Source: an uncultured Roseburia sp. | Lineage (GTDB): Bacteria > Bacillota > Clostridia > Lachnospirales > Lachnospiraceae | DNA length: 25,501 bases | Assembly: GCA_900542495.1 (NCBI GenBank) | Contig: UQNW01000034.1 | Location: 1 to 25,501 of the forward strand | Direction: 5' to 3' | Part shown: positions 7,668 through 15,584 of the stretch, one piece after another | Layout of the letters: each line of letters opens with the position of its first letter | Numbering within the stretch: position 1 is the stretch's first letter | Position numbers and translations under genes: made by a program | The notes under the pieces: generated by a model | Database searches by the model: none | What the model was told of the DNA's origin: nothing | Seen by the model: the letters and a program-made list of their open reading frames with translations, nothing else

Positions 7668-8384
7668 TTAGTAGATAGACAGTCTTTTAAGAGAAGCTTT
7701 AACGTATCCTTCGTTTATATCTGTTCCGATAAAACGACGGTTATTTTTTAACGCAGCTTCGCCTGTAGTACCAACTCCCATAAATGGATCAAATACAATG
7801 TCACTTGGATTAGAAGAAATTAAAAGAAGATGCTCAATAAGTTCAAGAGGTTTTTGTGTTGGATGCTTTGGAGAAATAATTTTTTCGGGAAACATACATG
7901 ATGGGCATTCAAAGAAGTTATGCATTTGATCTTGAGAAGAAAAATTCCAAGTGTGTCCTTTGTTCCAGAGACACACAACAAGTTCACAGCTATTTAAAAA
8001 ACTGTTGTGGTATACACTTTGCGTAGGTGTTGTTTTATGCCAAACGAATATCTGAAATGTTGAGAATAGCGGGTTAAATGCATCATACCATTTGCCAAGT
8101 AATGAATAACTAGTGAATATGAATATATTACCTGTTGGTTTTATTATTCTGGTAAATGGTTTTATATAATCATTTGGATTTAAAGGAATGCTATCCCATT
8201 CGGCAATATTGTTATTGATTATTTTTCCGTTATTTAGGTGAATATTTCCTCTGGAAAAAGGAGATAGATTGTATGGTGGGTCTGTTAAAATTAGGTCAAC
8301 AGATGAGTCCGGTAATCTTTTTATAAAATCAAGGTTATTTTCGTTAAAAAGCTTATATGTGGTTGAATTAGTGGTAAACATCAT
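7668..8384 (-). CDS. DNA adenine-N6 methyltransferase, beta class, specificity unknown
   Basis: 238 aa (237 if the second of two tandem ATGs, at 8381, is used; GGAGG is very close to both). Beta-class order: motif IV DPPYN at residues 35-39, HPTQKP at about 174-179, then motif I FMGVGTT at 201-207 followed by GRRFIG-like NRRFIGTDIN. It is compact, with only about 130 residues between the catalytic and HPTQKP motifs, and recalls the DpnA/HinfI-type single-domain enzymes. The start overlaps the stop of the XRE gene by 4 nt (ATGA), so the pair is an operon. It runs toward the EcoRI-type operon and is probably not needed for that system, which already has two methyltransferases. It may be orphan, the remnant of a second system, or an added protective enzyme. 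No endonuclease partner is visible next to it. Confidence 0.9.
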   Translation of the reverse strand: MMFTTNSTTYKLFNENNLDFIKRLPDSSVDLILTDPPYNLSPFSRGNIHLNNGKIINNNIAEWDSIPLNPNDYIKPFTRIIKPTGNIFIFTSYSLLGKWYDAFNPLFSTFQIFVWHKTTPTQSVYHNSFLNSCELVVCLWNKGHTWNFSSQDQMHNFFECPSCMFPEKIISPKHPTQKPLELIEHLLLISSNPSDIVFDPFMGVGTTGEAALKNNRRFIGTDINEGYVKASLKRLSIY

Positions 8385-8641
8385 TCCTCCTGCGCAGGGT
8401 TCTCAGTTTGCTTTGAGCATGTATCATCGTTGGCTTTTGAATCGGGAAGGAATACAAGAATATCATTTGGAGTGCAATCTAAGGCAGTACAAATGCTTTC
8501 CACTTTATCAAGAGCAATGTATTGTCCATTTTTTATTTTTGAAATTATATTCGCAGAAATATTGGCTGCTCTCATCAGTTGAGAGTTAGATATTTCACGC
8601 TCAATTAGTATGTGCTGCAATTTTTTATAGCTTACTCCCAT
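8381..8641 (-). CDS. Small XRE (Cro/CI-type) helix-turn-helix regulator
   Basis: 86 aa. An XRE helix-turn-helix covers about residues 7-62: the turn-recognition region is SNSQLMRAANISANIISKIKNG, and the LDKVESICTALDCTPNDIL block is typical of phage/plasmid-type XRE proteins. The last 20 residues are polar, ending PAQEE. ATG 8641 has GGAGG 7 nt upstream. It precedes and overlaps the methyltransferase gene, as controller (C) proteins often do in type II systems. A dyad (8666-8679) lies between the -35 and -10 boxes of its promoter, which suggests autorepression. Whether it also controls the convergent EcoRI-type operon is unknown; I see no second copy of the dyad before 4895. Confidence 0.88.
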   Translation of the reverse strand: MGVSYKKLQHILIEREISNSQLMRAANISANIISKIKNGQYIALDKVESICTALDCTPNDILVFLPDSKANDDTCSKQTENPAQEE

Positions 8642-8659
8642 ATTCGCACCTCCAAAATA

Positions 8660-8688
8660 AAAATATCACACTTCTGTGAAAAAATCAA
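8660..8688 (-). promoter_or_regulatory. Promoter of the XRE-methyltransferase operon with operator-like dyad
   Basis: On the minus strand TTGATT (8688-8683), a 17-nt spacer and TATTTT (8665-8660). The spacer contains the inverted repeat TCACA-4 nt-TGTGA (8666-8679), centred where a repressor would block polymerase. The XRE ATG is about 20 nt downstream. Confidence 0.6.
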
Positions 8689-8889
8689 CATAAATATGAA
8701 TAATAATGCTTTGGGTATGCGGATGCTGGGATTGAAAATTGATTCTTATTGAAATTAACAGGAGAATTCTATGATAAAAATACTTCTCATCTGCCACGGC
8801 AGGACATAGGTGCACATTTTAGGAAATCGGCATAATCAGCCGGACAACATCATATATATAGACAGAAATAAAAGTCTGGCGGTGGCGGA
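8689..8889. other. Right junction of the restriction-modification island
   Basis: About 200 nt with no intact gene. It contains a GAATTC site (8764-8769), a short gene-start remnant (8771-8809) and small imperfect hairpins (CGGC/GCCG near 8828-8842). No direct repeat matching the left junction was found by eye. Confidence 0.4.
8771..8809 (+). pseudogene. Possible truncated gene start (phosphatase or mutase-like N-terminus)
   Basis: ATG with an AGGAG site upstream opens a 12-codon frame, MIKILLICHGRT then TAG. The hydrophobic strand followed by CHG resembles the start of low-molecular-weight tyrosine phosphatases (CHGN-type P-loop) or of RHG-type mutases. It may be the relic of a gene lost or cut when the island arrived. 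Twelve residues are too few for certainty. Confidence 0.28.
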
Positions 8890-9282
8890 TTGAGAGCAGG
8901 ATTGAAATTAAAGGCGAGGGATGCAAAAGAAAACCCGGCAAAAGTGCTGGCAGTGGTTCTTTTTATCATGTTTATCATAAGTGGGTTATTACTGTTGCTT
9001 CTGGCGTTGCTTTTGTACCGGCTGGAACTTTCAGAGGCGGTTGTCAAAGTGGCAGTGATCATTATTTATATCGTAACAGGTATGTCAGGCGGCATTCTCA
9101 TGGGAAAAAAGATCAGGGATAAAAAGTTCCTCTGGGGATTTGTGGCAGGAACGGTTTATTTTGGAATTTTGTTTGCCGTCTCACTGATCATAAAGGGGGG
9201 AGCAGGCATTGAACCGGTGAAAATGATCACAACCTGGGTGCTCTGCGCCTGTGCGGGAACTGCCGGCGGCATGATCAGTTAA
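8890..9282 (+). CDS. TIGR04086-like small integral membrane protein
   Basis: 130 aa from a TTG start. The frame opens only at 8872 and has no ATG before the first membrane segment, so TTG 8890 or TTG 8902 must be used; the ribosome site is unclear. Four hydrophobic segments are seen (about residues 20-44, 53-70, 80-100 and 110-128), glycine-rich in the second and fourth (GMSGGILMG, AGTAGGMIS). A small four-helix protein of this type is regularly found directly upstream of the SCIFF peptide gene in Clostridia (TIGR04086), and scfA starts 75 nt downstream. The role is unknown; position suggests a link to SCIFF maturation or export, which is inference. Confidence 0.8.
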   Translation: MRAGLKLKARDAKENPAKVLAVVLFIMFIISGLLLLLLALLLYRLELSEAVVKVAVIIIYIVTGMSGGILMGKKIRDKKFLWGFVAGTVYFGILFAVSLIIKGGAGIEPVKMITTWVLCACAGTAGGMIS

Positions 9283-9310
9283 AAAAAGACTTTTCTTATG
9301 AAAAACTATG

Positions 9311-9319
9311 TGTTATACT
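9311..9319 (+). promoter_or_regulatory. Extended -10 promoter of scfA
   Basis: TGT-TATACT fits an extended -10 element. The -35 position is poor (TTTTCT at 9291-9296), as tolerated with extended -10 boxes. It lies about 40 nt before the scfA ATG and would allow scfA transcription separate from the upstream membrane protein. Confidence 0.55.
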
Positions 9320-9357
9320 ATAAAACAGCGAAAAAGATTTTTAAAGGAGAGATAATC

Positions 9358-9498
9358 ATGAAACACGTTAAAACATTAAATACTAGAAAATTACAGAACA
9401 CAATGAAAAAAGGTGGATGCGGCGAATGTCAGACATCCTGCCAGTCTGCTTGTAAGACATCTTGTACAGTAGGAAACCAGACTTGCGAGAACAAATAA
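9358..9498 (+). CDS. scfA: SCIFF ranthipeptide precursor (six cysteines in forty-five residues)
   Basis: 46 aa. The start is ATG 9358, behind AAAGGAGA with 7-8 nt spacing; the longer frame from 9298 would read through the promoter and ribosome site. The leader MKHVKTLNTRKLQ is followed by a GG-C core with cysteines at 21, 24, 28, 32, 36 and 43, the SCIFF pattern. In the characterised clostridial member the maturase makes a Cys32-Thr37 thioether, and both residues are present at the same positions here. The mature product is a radical-SAM modified thioether peptide of unknown function, widespread in Clostridia. The maturase gene scfB follows after a hairpin (9528-9562). Confidence 0.95.
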   Translation: MKHVKTLNTRKLQNTMKKGGCGECQTSCQSACKTSCTVGNQTCENK

Positions 9499-9527
9499 GT
9501 TTTACAAAAAAGTAAATAATAACATTC

Positions 9528-9562
9528 ACAAACGACCGTTCGCGCAGCGTGCGGTCATTTGT
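9528..9562 (+). terminator. Stem-loop between scfA and scfB, possible attenuator
   Basis: ACAAA-c-GACCG (9528-9538) pairs with CGGTC-a-TTTGT (9552-9562); the loop holds a small CGC/GCG helix. There is no U run after it, so it is more likely a partial terminator or mRNA-stabilising 3' end that keeps scfA transcript above scfB transcript. Confidence 0.5.
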
Positions 9563-9611
9563 ACGTTATATAGATATTGGTAAAGATAATAGAAAGTGAG
9601 GAAATATTATA

Positions 9612-10988
9612 GTGGTTCATCAGTATAAGAACAACGGCTATGATATTGTTCTGGATGTAAACAGCGGTGCAATCCACGTGGTTGACGATGTAACATATGA
9701 TGTCATAGAAATGTATGCTGCACGCGAGAAGGTAGAAGATACTTCTGCAGAGGAGATTATAAACGCTTTATCCGGTAAATATGGAAAAGAGGAAGTAGAA
9801 GAAGCAATTGATGAAGTTCAGACATTGATCAAAAATGAGGAGCTTTTCACAAAGGATATTTACGAAAACTATATGATGGATTTTAAGAAACGTCCTACAG
9901 TTGTAAAGGCACTTTGCTTACATATCGCACATGACTGTAACCTTGCCTGTCGTTACTGCTTCGCAGAGGAAGGTGAGTATCATGGAAGAAGGGCACTGAT
10001 GTCCTTCGAAACAGGTAAGAAGGCACTCGATTTTCTGATCGCCAATTCCGGCAACAGAAGAAACTTGGAGGTAGACTTCTTTGGCGGAGAACCTCTTATG
10101 AACTGGCAGGTTGTAAAAGACCTCGTAGCTTACGGCAGAGAGCAGGAGAAGATCCATGACAAGAATTTCCGTTTCACACTTACGACAAACGGTGTTCTTT
10201 TAAATGACGAGATCATGGAATTTGCAAATAAAGAAATGGGCAATGTGGTATTAAGTATCGACGGAAGAAAAGAAGTCCACGACCGCATGAGACCATTCCG
10301 TAAGGGAGCAGGAAGTTATGATCTGATCGTTCCGAAGTTCCAGAAGTTTGCAGAGAGCCGTAATCAGGACAAGTATTATGTGAGAGGTACTTTCACACAC
10401 AACAATCTTGATTTCTCCAATGATGTGCTGCATCTTGCAGACCTTGGATTTAAACAGATCTCAGTAGAACCTGTAGTTGCACAGCCGACAGATGACTATG
10501 CAATCCGTGAGGAAGATCTTCCACAGCTTTACGAAGAATACGACAAGCTCGCTGCTGAGATGGTAAGAAGACATAAAAATGGAAACGATTTTAATTTCTT
10601 CCATTTTATGATAGATCTGGAAGGTGGACCATGCGTGGCAAAACGTCTTTCCGGCTGCGGTTCAGGAACAGAGTATCTGGCAGTAACACCTTGGGGTGAC
10701 CTTTACCCATGTCACCAGTTCGTAGGAAATGAAGATTTCTTACTAGGTAACGTGGACGAGGGTATCAAGCGTCAGGATATCTGCGATGAATTCAAATGCT
10801 GCAACGTTTATGCGAAGGAAAAATGCCGCAACTGCTTTGCAAAATTCTATTGCAGTGGTGGATGCGCAGCAAATTCCTACAATTTCCATGGGGATATCCA
10901 CAATGCATATGATATCGGATGTGCGCTCCAGAAAAAGCGTATCGAATGCGCAATCATGATTAAGGCTGCCGAGGCAGACGAAGAATAA
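9612..10988 (+). CDS. scfB: SCIFF maturase, radical SAM/SPASM thioether-forming enzyme
   Basis: 458 aa. GTG start at 9612, with GAGG about 10 nt upstream. The N-terminal ~90 residues form the peptide-recognition region that binds the leader of the precursor. The radical-SAM cluster motif CxxxCxxC is Cys109, Cys113 and Cys116 (HDCNLACRYCFAEEGEYHG), followed by the GGEP-type DFFGGEPL for SAM binding. The C-terminal SPASM domain carries many cysteines (GPCVAKRLSGCGSG, YPCHQF, CDEFKCCNV, CRNCFAKFYCSGGCAA) for two auxiliary 4Fe-4S clusters. It uses 5'-deoxyadenosyl radical chemistry to link Cys to Thr in ScfA. The length and cysteine layout match the family. It sits 15 nt before secDF, so it is probably co-transcribed with it. 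Confidence 0.95.
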   Translation: MVHQYKNNGYDIVLDVNSGAIHVVDDVTYDVIEMYAAREKVEDTSAEEIINALSGKYGKEEVEEAIDEVQTLIKNEELFTKDIYENYMMDFKKRPTVVKALCLHIAHDCNLACRYCFAEEGEYHGRRALMSFETGKKALDFLIANSGNRRNLEVDFFGGEPLMNWQVVKDLVAYGREQEKIHDKNFRFTLTTNGVLLNDEIMEFANKEMGNVVLSIDGRKEVHDRMRPFRKGAGSYDLIVPKFQKFAESRNQDKYYVRGTFTHNNLDFSNDVLHLADLGFKQISVEPVVAQPTDDYAIREEDLPQLYEEYDKLAAEMVRRHKNGNDFNFFHFMIDLEGGPCVAKRLSGCGSGTEYLAVTPWGDLYPCHQFVGNEDFLLGNVDEGIKRQDICDEFKCCNVYAKEKCRNCFAKFYCSGGCAANSYNFHGDIHNAYDIGCALQKKRIECAIMIKAAEADEE

Positions 10989-11003
10989 AGGAAGGGTAAA
11001 ACA

Positions 11004-13163
11004 ATGAAAAAGAGTAAAGCAGCAGTCATATTGGCAGTGATCATTGCAGCATTTGCAGGACTTGCCTATTATGCATCAATTATTCTTTCATCCACTGGAA
11101 TCGGCGAAGATATGTCAATTCCACTGGGCTTGGATCTCTCCGGTGGTGTTTCCATTACTTATCAGGTAGTGGACGAGAATCCAAGTGCTGAAGATATGAG
11201 TGATACCATTTATAAGCTTCAGAAACGTGTAGACAGTTATAGTACAGAGGCTTCCGTATATCAGGTTGGTGATGACAGAATCACAGTTGAGATCCCTGGT
11301 GTGCAGGATGCAAACAAGATTTTAGAGGAACTTGGAAATCCGGGTTCTCTGGAATTCCAGATGCCGGACGGAACAGTATTCATGACTGGTGATATGGTGG
11401 CAGATGCACAGGCTGCAACCCAGACAGATACTTATGGCAACAAAGAATATGTAGTTTCTTTAAAACTGACAGATGAAGGCGCCAAGATTTTTGGAGAAGT
11501 GACATCTGAGAACATTGGCAAAAATCTTCCGATCGTATATGACGGTGAGACGATCAGTTACCCACGTGTTCAGACAGCTATCACTGGTGGTGAGGCACAG
11601 ATCACAGGTATGGCAAATTATGAGGAAGCTGAGACACTTGCAACACAGATCCGTATCGGTTCTCTTTCCTTACAGCTTACCGAGTTAGAGTCCTCTGTTG
11701 TAGGAGCCCAGTTAGGAAGCCAGGCAATTTCTTCCAGCTTAAAAGCAGGTGCGATCGGACTTGCTGTCGTTATGGTATTTATGATCGTAATGTACGCAGT
11801 ACCTGGTGTGGCAGCATCTTTAGCGCTTGCAATCTATACAACATTAGTGATCGCAACCTTATATCTGTTCGAGATCACACTGACACTTCCTGGTATTGCA
11901 GGTATTATCCTTGGTATCGGTATGGCGGTGGATGCGAACGTTATCGTATTTGCACGTATCCGTGAGGAGATCGCAACCGGAAAATCGGTTCAGACATCCA
12001 TGAAGATCGGTTTCCAGAAAGCAATGTCAGCAATCTTAGACGGTAACATTACAACTTTGATCGCAGCAGTTGTGCTTATGGCATTAGGTTCCGGTACAGT
12101 AAAAGGATTCGCATATACTTTAATGATCGGTATCATCCTTTCCCTTTTCACAGCGATGGTTGTTACCAGATATATTCTTTATTCCCTGTATGCATTAGGA
12201 CTTAAGAGTGAAAAACTTTATGGTCGTGCAAAAGAGAGAAAGAGCATCAATTTTATTGGAAAAAGAGCAGTATTCTTTACGGTTTCCGGTGTTATTATCG
12301 CAGCCGGACTGATCAGCATGGGAGTACATTCAGCGACAGAAGGCAAGGCATTGAACTATGGTCTTGATTTCATGGGTGGAACTTCTACAACTGCTGATTT
12401 TGGAAAAGATATGTCTATTGAAGATATTGAGAGTAGCATTGTTCCTTATGTAGAAAAAGTAACAGGTGACTCTGACGTGCAGGCAACGAAAGTGGAAGGA
12501 ACCACACAGGTTACGATCAAAACACGTACTTTGAATTTAGATGAGCGTCAGGCATTAGAGGATACTTTAGTGGATGACTGTGGTGTGGATGCTGCAACGA
12601 TCACATCCCAGAGTATCAGCTCCACGATCAGTGGTGAGATGCGTTCTGATGCATTGAAAGCGGTTGTCGTAGCATGTATCTTTATGCTGCTTTACATCTG
12701 GTTCCGTTTCAAAGATATCAGATTTGCCGCAAGTGCGATCCTTGCATTAGTACATGACGTTCTTGTTGTGATCACTGTTTATGCGCTGGTTCGCATTTCT
12801 GTCGGAAGTACCTTTATCGCGTGCGTGCTTACAATCGTTGGATATTCTATCAACGACACGATCGTTATCTTCGACCGTATCCGTGAGAACCTTGCATTAA
12901 AAACTGGAAAACAGACAGCAGAAGACTTAAAAGAGATCGCAAACAAGAGTTTGACACAGACATTATCCAGAAGTATCAATACTTCCATTACAACATTCAT
13001 CATGGTTGTAATGCTCTACATCTTAGGTGTGGCAAGTATCCGTGACTTCTCACTTCCACTTATGGCAGGTCTTGTATGTGGTGCTTATTCTTCAATCTGC
13101 ATCGCAACTGAACTGTGGTATGTTATGAAAGTGCATGTTGGAAAAAATAAAGTAACAAAATAA
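11004..13163 (+). CDS. secDF: Fused protein translocase subunit SecDF
   Basis: 719 aa. Membrane component that uses the proton-motive force to pull preproteins through SecYEG. SecD half: TM1 (about 5-28), the GLDLSGGVSITYQV box (about 42), a large extracytoplasmic domain, then TM2-6 with GIGMAVDANVIVFARIREE. SecF half: TM near 415, the GLDFMGGTSTTADF box, a smaller periplasmic-side domain, then TM segments with VGYSINDTIVIFDRIREN. The two DxxVxxF/R motifs include the conserved Asp residues of the proton path. SecD and SecF are separate in many bacteria but fused in Bacillus and many clostridia. The SecD ectodomain is short compared with proteobacterial SecD, as is normal in Firmicutes. The ATG follows AAAGGAAGGG. 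A strong terminator follows at 13183-13211. Confidence 0.96.
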   Translation: MKKSKAAVILAVIIAAFAGLAYYASIILSSTGIGEDMSIPLGLDLSGGVSITYQVVDENPSAEDMSDTIYKLQKRVDSYSTEASVYQVGDDRITVEIPGVQDANKILEELGNPGSLEFQMPDGTVFMTGDMVADAQAATQTDTYGNKEYVVSLKLTDEGAKIFGEVTSENIGKNLPIVYDGETISYPRVQTAITGGEAQITGMANYEEAETLATQIRIGSLSLQLTELESSVVGAQLGSQAISSSLKAGAIGLAVVMVFMIVMYAVPGVAASLALAIYTTLVIATLYLFEITLTLPGIAGIILGIGMAVDANVIVFARIREEIATGKSVQTSMKIGFQKAMSAILDGNITTLIAAVVLMALGSGTVKGFAYTLMIGIILSLFTAMVVTRYILYSLYALGLKSEKLYGRAKERKSINFIGKRAVFFTVSGVIIAAGLISMGVHSATEGKALNYGLDFMGGTSTTADFGKDMSIEDIESSIVPYVEKVTGDSDVQATKVEGTTQVTIKTRTLNLDERQALEDTLVDDCGVDAATITSQSISSTISGEMRSDALKAVVVACIFMLLYIWFRFKDIRFAASAILALVHDVLVVITVYALVRISVGSTFIACVLTIVGYSINDTIVIFDRIRENLALKTGKQTAEDLKEIANKSLTQTLSRSINTSITTFIMVVMLYILGVASIRDFSLPLMAGLVCGAYSSICIATELWYVMKVHVGKNKVTK

Positions 13164-13182
13164 TTGCAAAATTGCGAGCAAA

Positions 13183-13211
13183 GCGGCTGCCTTTTGGGGC
13201 AGCCGTTTTTT
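13183..13211 (+). terminator. Intrinsic terminator of the scf-secDF unit
   Basis: CGGCTGCC (13184-13191) pairs with GGCAGCCG (13198-13205) around a 6-nt loop, followed by six T residues (13206-13211). Confidence 0.95.
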
Positions 13212-13271
13212 GGTAATTCTGGGAGTTTTGAAATTATTCAATATGGAATTTGAACGAAGGGAGACAAGCGT

Positions 13272-13535
13272 GTGTTAAAAGGAGTTATCGTCTATTTGAT
13301 TATTATGAATATTGCCGGACTGGCGGTAATGGCACTAGACAAGAGCAGGGCAAGACGTCATGCGTGGCGGATACCGGAGAAAATGCTTTTTCTGGTGAGT
13401 GTTTTAGGTGGCAGCATTGGAACGTGGGCAGGAATGTACTTGTTTCATCATAAGACAAAACACTGGTATTTTGTAGTTGGAATGCCGTTGATACTAGTGC
13501 TGCAGATTGTACTTTTTGTTTTGCTGGTGAGATAG
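13272..13535 (+). CDS. DUF1294 family small membrane protein (YsdA-like)
   Basis: 87 aa from GTG 13272, with AGGGAG 9 nt upstream. DUF1294 features are present: N-IAG-x5-DK-x-A near residues 13-26, WRIPEKMLFL (about 32-41), GGSIGTWAGMYLF-HKT (about 46-62), with three or four hydrophobic helices. Members are small membrane proteins of unknown function. A longer frame in another register (13250-13453) has no membrane pattern and is an overlap artefact. It is monocistronic; no clear promoter or terminator of its own was found. Confidence 0.88.
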   Translation: MLKGVIVYLIIMNIAGLAVMALDKSRARRHAWRIPEKMLFLVSVLGGSIGTWAGMYLFHHKTKHWYFVVGMPLILVLQIVLFVLLVR

Positions 13536-13597
13536 GCAATTGCAGTATTCAGATTCATGTTATAAGGAAATGAGTGAAATAAAAAATAAATTTGGAA

Positions 13598-13626
13598 TTG
13601 AATATTTATGACAAGTCCTTTATAAT
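13598..13626 (+). promoter_or_regulatory. Promoter of glyA
   Basis: TTGAAT (13598-13603), 17-nt spacer, TATAAT (13621-13626). The leader holds a small hairpin (TGTCTTT 13653-13659, AAAGACA 13665-13671) just before the GAGGAGG ribosome site. No riboswitch-size structure fits in the ~60-nt leader. Confidence 0.78.
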
Positions 13627-13687
13627 GAGTTTTAAAGTTTTGAAAAAACACATGTCTTTGAGAGAAAGACAGAGATGAGGAGGCATT

Positions 13688-14926
13688 ATGTATACATTAG
13701 AAGACATTCAGGCAGTGGATATGGAAGTGGCACAGGCAATCACCGATGAATTTGACAGACAGAACAGCCATATTGAGCTGATCGCATCTGAAAACTGGGT
13801 AAGTCCTGCGGTCATGTCAGCAATGGGAAGCGTTATGACAAACAAATACGCAGAAGGCTATCCGGGAAAAAGATATTATGGCGGATGTGAATGTGTAGAT
13901 GTGGTGGAGGAACTGGCAAGAGAGCGTGCAAAAGAGTTATTTGGCTGTGAATATGTCAATGTGCAGCCACATTCCGGCGCTCAGGCAAACATGGCAGTAC
14001 AGTTTGCAATTTTAAAACCGGGTGATACGATTATGGGAATGAACTTGGATCATGGCGGACATCTGACACATGGTTCACCGGTCAATTTTTCCGGAACCTA
14101 TTTCCATGTTGTACCATATGGAGTGAATGATGAGGGATTCATTGATTATGATAAAGTAGAAGAACTTGCTATGGAATGTAAGCCAAAAATGATCATTGCA
14201 GGAGCTTCTGCTTATGCGAGAACAATCGATTTCAAGAGATTCCGTGAGATCGCAGATGAATGTGGTGCGGTGTTAATGGTTGATATGGCACACATTGCGG
14301 GACTTGTAGCAGCCGGACTTCATCCAAGCCCAATTCCATATGCGCATGTTGTGACAACGACGACACACAAGACACTGCGTGGACCAAGAGGTGGAATGAT
14401 CTTAAGCAGCCAGGAGATCGCAGATAAATATAATTTTAACAAAGCAATTTTCCCAGGTATTCAGGGCGGACCTCTGATGCATGTGATCGCGGCTAAGGCA
14501 GTCTGCTTCAAAGAGGCATTGCAGCCGGAATTTAAAGTTTATCAGCAGAATATCATTGATAATGCACAGGCACTCTGCAAAGGTTTGATGAACCGTGGCA
14601 TTAAGATCGTATCCGGCGGCACAGATAATCACCTGATGCTTGTAGATCTGACAAATTATGATCTCACTGGAAAAGCGGTTGAGAAACTTTTGGATTCTGT
14701 CAACATTACCTGCAATAAAAATACCATTCCAAATGATCCGAAATCTCCGTTTGTGACCAGTGGAGTGCGTCTTGGAACTCCGGCGGTTACTTCCCGTGGT
14801 TTAAATACCGAAGATATGGATCAGATTGCGGAGGCAATTGCGATGATGATCAAAGAGGGAGAGCCTGCGGCAGACAAGGCAAGAGCAATCGTTAAAGCAT
14901 TGACAGAAAAATATCCATTGAAATAA
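13688..14926 (+). CDS. glyA: Serine hydroxymethyltransferase
   Basis: 412 aa, cytosolic PLP enzyme converting serine and tetrahydrofolate to glycine and methylene-tetrahydrofolate, the main one-carbon source. Family features: ELIASENWVSPAV near residue 30, NKYAEGYPGKRYYGG (about 52-66), the PLP-contact VDMAHIAGLVAAG (about 198-210), and the PLP lysine Lys228 in TTTTHKTLRGPRGG. The C-terminus has TSGVRLGTPAVTSRG. Full length for the family. It has its own promoter (13598-13626) and GAGGAGG site, and shares a bidirectional terminator (15031-15069) with the convergent flavin-reductase gene. Confidence 0.97.
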   Translation: MYTLEDIQAVDMEVAQAITDEFDRQNSHIELIASENWVSPAVMSAMGSVMTNKYAEGYPGKRYYGGCECVDVVEELARERAKELFGCEYVNVQPHSGAQANMAVQFAILKPGDTIMGMNLDHGGHLTHGSPVNFSGTYFHVVPYGVNDEGFIDYDKVEELAMECKPKMIIAGASAYARTIDFKRFREIADECGAVLMVDMAHIAGLVAAGLHPSPIPYAHVVTTTTHKTLRGPRGGMILSSQEIADKYNFNKAIFPGIQGGPLMHVIAAKAVCFKEALQPEFKVYQQNIIDNAQALCKGLMNRGIKIVSGGTDNHLMLVDLTNYDLTGKAVEKLLDSVNITCNKNTIPNDPKSPFVTSGVRLGTPAVTSRGLNTEDMDQIAEAIAMMIKEGEPAADKARAIVKALTEKYPLK

Positions 14927-15030
14927 TAGGGTACAGGATTGGGCAAATAAGCTGTTGTCATGAAAAAGAGATTATGAGAAAAAGTTTGTAAATAAGATTC
15001 TTCTATGATGATAATGAAGGGCAAAAAGAA

Positions 15031-15069
15031 AAAAGAGGGAAGGTGCAAAAATAGCATCTTCCCTCTTTT
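15031..15069. terminator. Bidirectional terminator between glyA and the flavin-reductase gene
   Basis: AAAAGAGGGAAGGTGC (15031-15046) pairs with GCATCTTCCCTCTTTT (15054-15069), 16 bp with one wobble, loop of 7 nt. The A/T ends give a U run on both strands. Confidence 0.92.
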
Positions 15070-15077
15070 GCGCTCAT

Positions 15078-15584
15078 TTATCGTGCAAGAACGTCAATAA
15101 TCTGACCAACATACATGGTGTGCATATCACCGTCTTTGTACCATTTATCTGCAATCTCGGAATCGAGGAAAGAATCATCTGTGATTCTGGTGGCGGACAT
15201 TTTTTCACAGACTAAGACAAGATTTCCCTCGTCAATATATGGAATTCCATGACGGTAGTCCACGGAAAGCCCGGCATTTGCAATCTTATCTTCGTCACGA
15301 CCGGAGTGGGAGCCACAGTAATTTAAAGCATTACGATACTGGTCGCTGACAAAGGTAAGGGAGAAAAAGTCTCCTTTATCGATCAGCTCTTTTGTGTATC
15401 TGGAATCGCGGACAAAAACATAGACCACGTTTTTTCCCCATAAGACACCGACACCACCCCAGCTAATGGTCATTGTGTTGGATTTCTGTTTGTTTCCGGC
15501 AGTGAGCAGCGCCCATTCTTTGCCGATTTTGGTAAATGGATTCATGTCCAGCATATCAACTGGAATTGGTTGAAATGTATGCAT
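15078..15584 (-). CDS. Flavin reductase-like domain protein (FMN-binding split barrel)
   Basis: 168 aa. I chose ATG 15584, which has GAGG 8 nt upstream; the GTG at 15593 lies within the ribosome site. The protein is a single split beta-barrel domain: ALLTAGNKQKSNTMTISWGG near residues 26-45 is the typical FMN-binding turn (TAG..-x-NxMT), followed by VYVFVRDSRYTKELI and FSLTFVSDQYRNALNYCGSHSGRDEDK. Members bind FMN/FAD and act as NAD(P)H:flavin reductases or redox partners; the true partner is unknown. It is a single gene, convergent with glyA. The region from 15594 holds an A+T-rich TATAAT-like box (15618-15628, minus strand) as a possible promoter. Confidence 0.87.
   Translation of the reverse strand: MHTFQPIPVDMLDMNPFTKIGKEWALLTAGNKQKSNTMTISWGGVGVLWGKNVVYVFVRDSRYTKELIDKGDFFSLTFVSDQYRNALNYCGSHSGRDEDKIANAGLSVDYRHGIPYIDEGNLVLVCEKMSATRITDDSFLDSEIADKWYKDGDMHTMYVGQIIDVLAR

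Noticed and set aside
8269..8589. 106-aa plus-strand ORF over the XRE and methyltransferase genes
   Set aside because: Antisense to two well-supported genes; no recognisable motif.
13250..13453. 67-aa plus-strand ORF overlapping DUF1294
   Set aside because: Other register of the DUF1294 gene, which has the better ribosome site and a membrane pattern.
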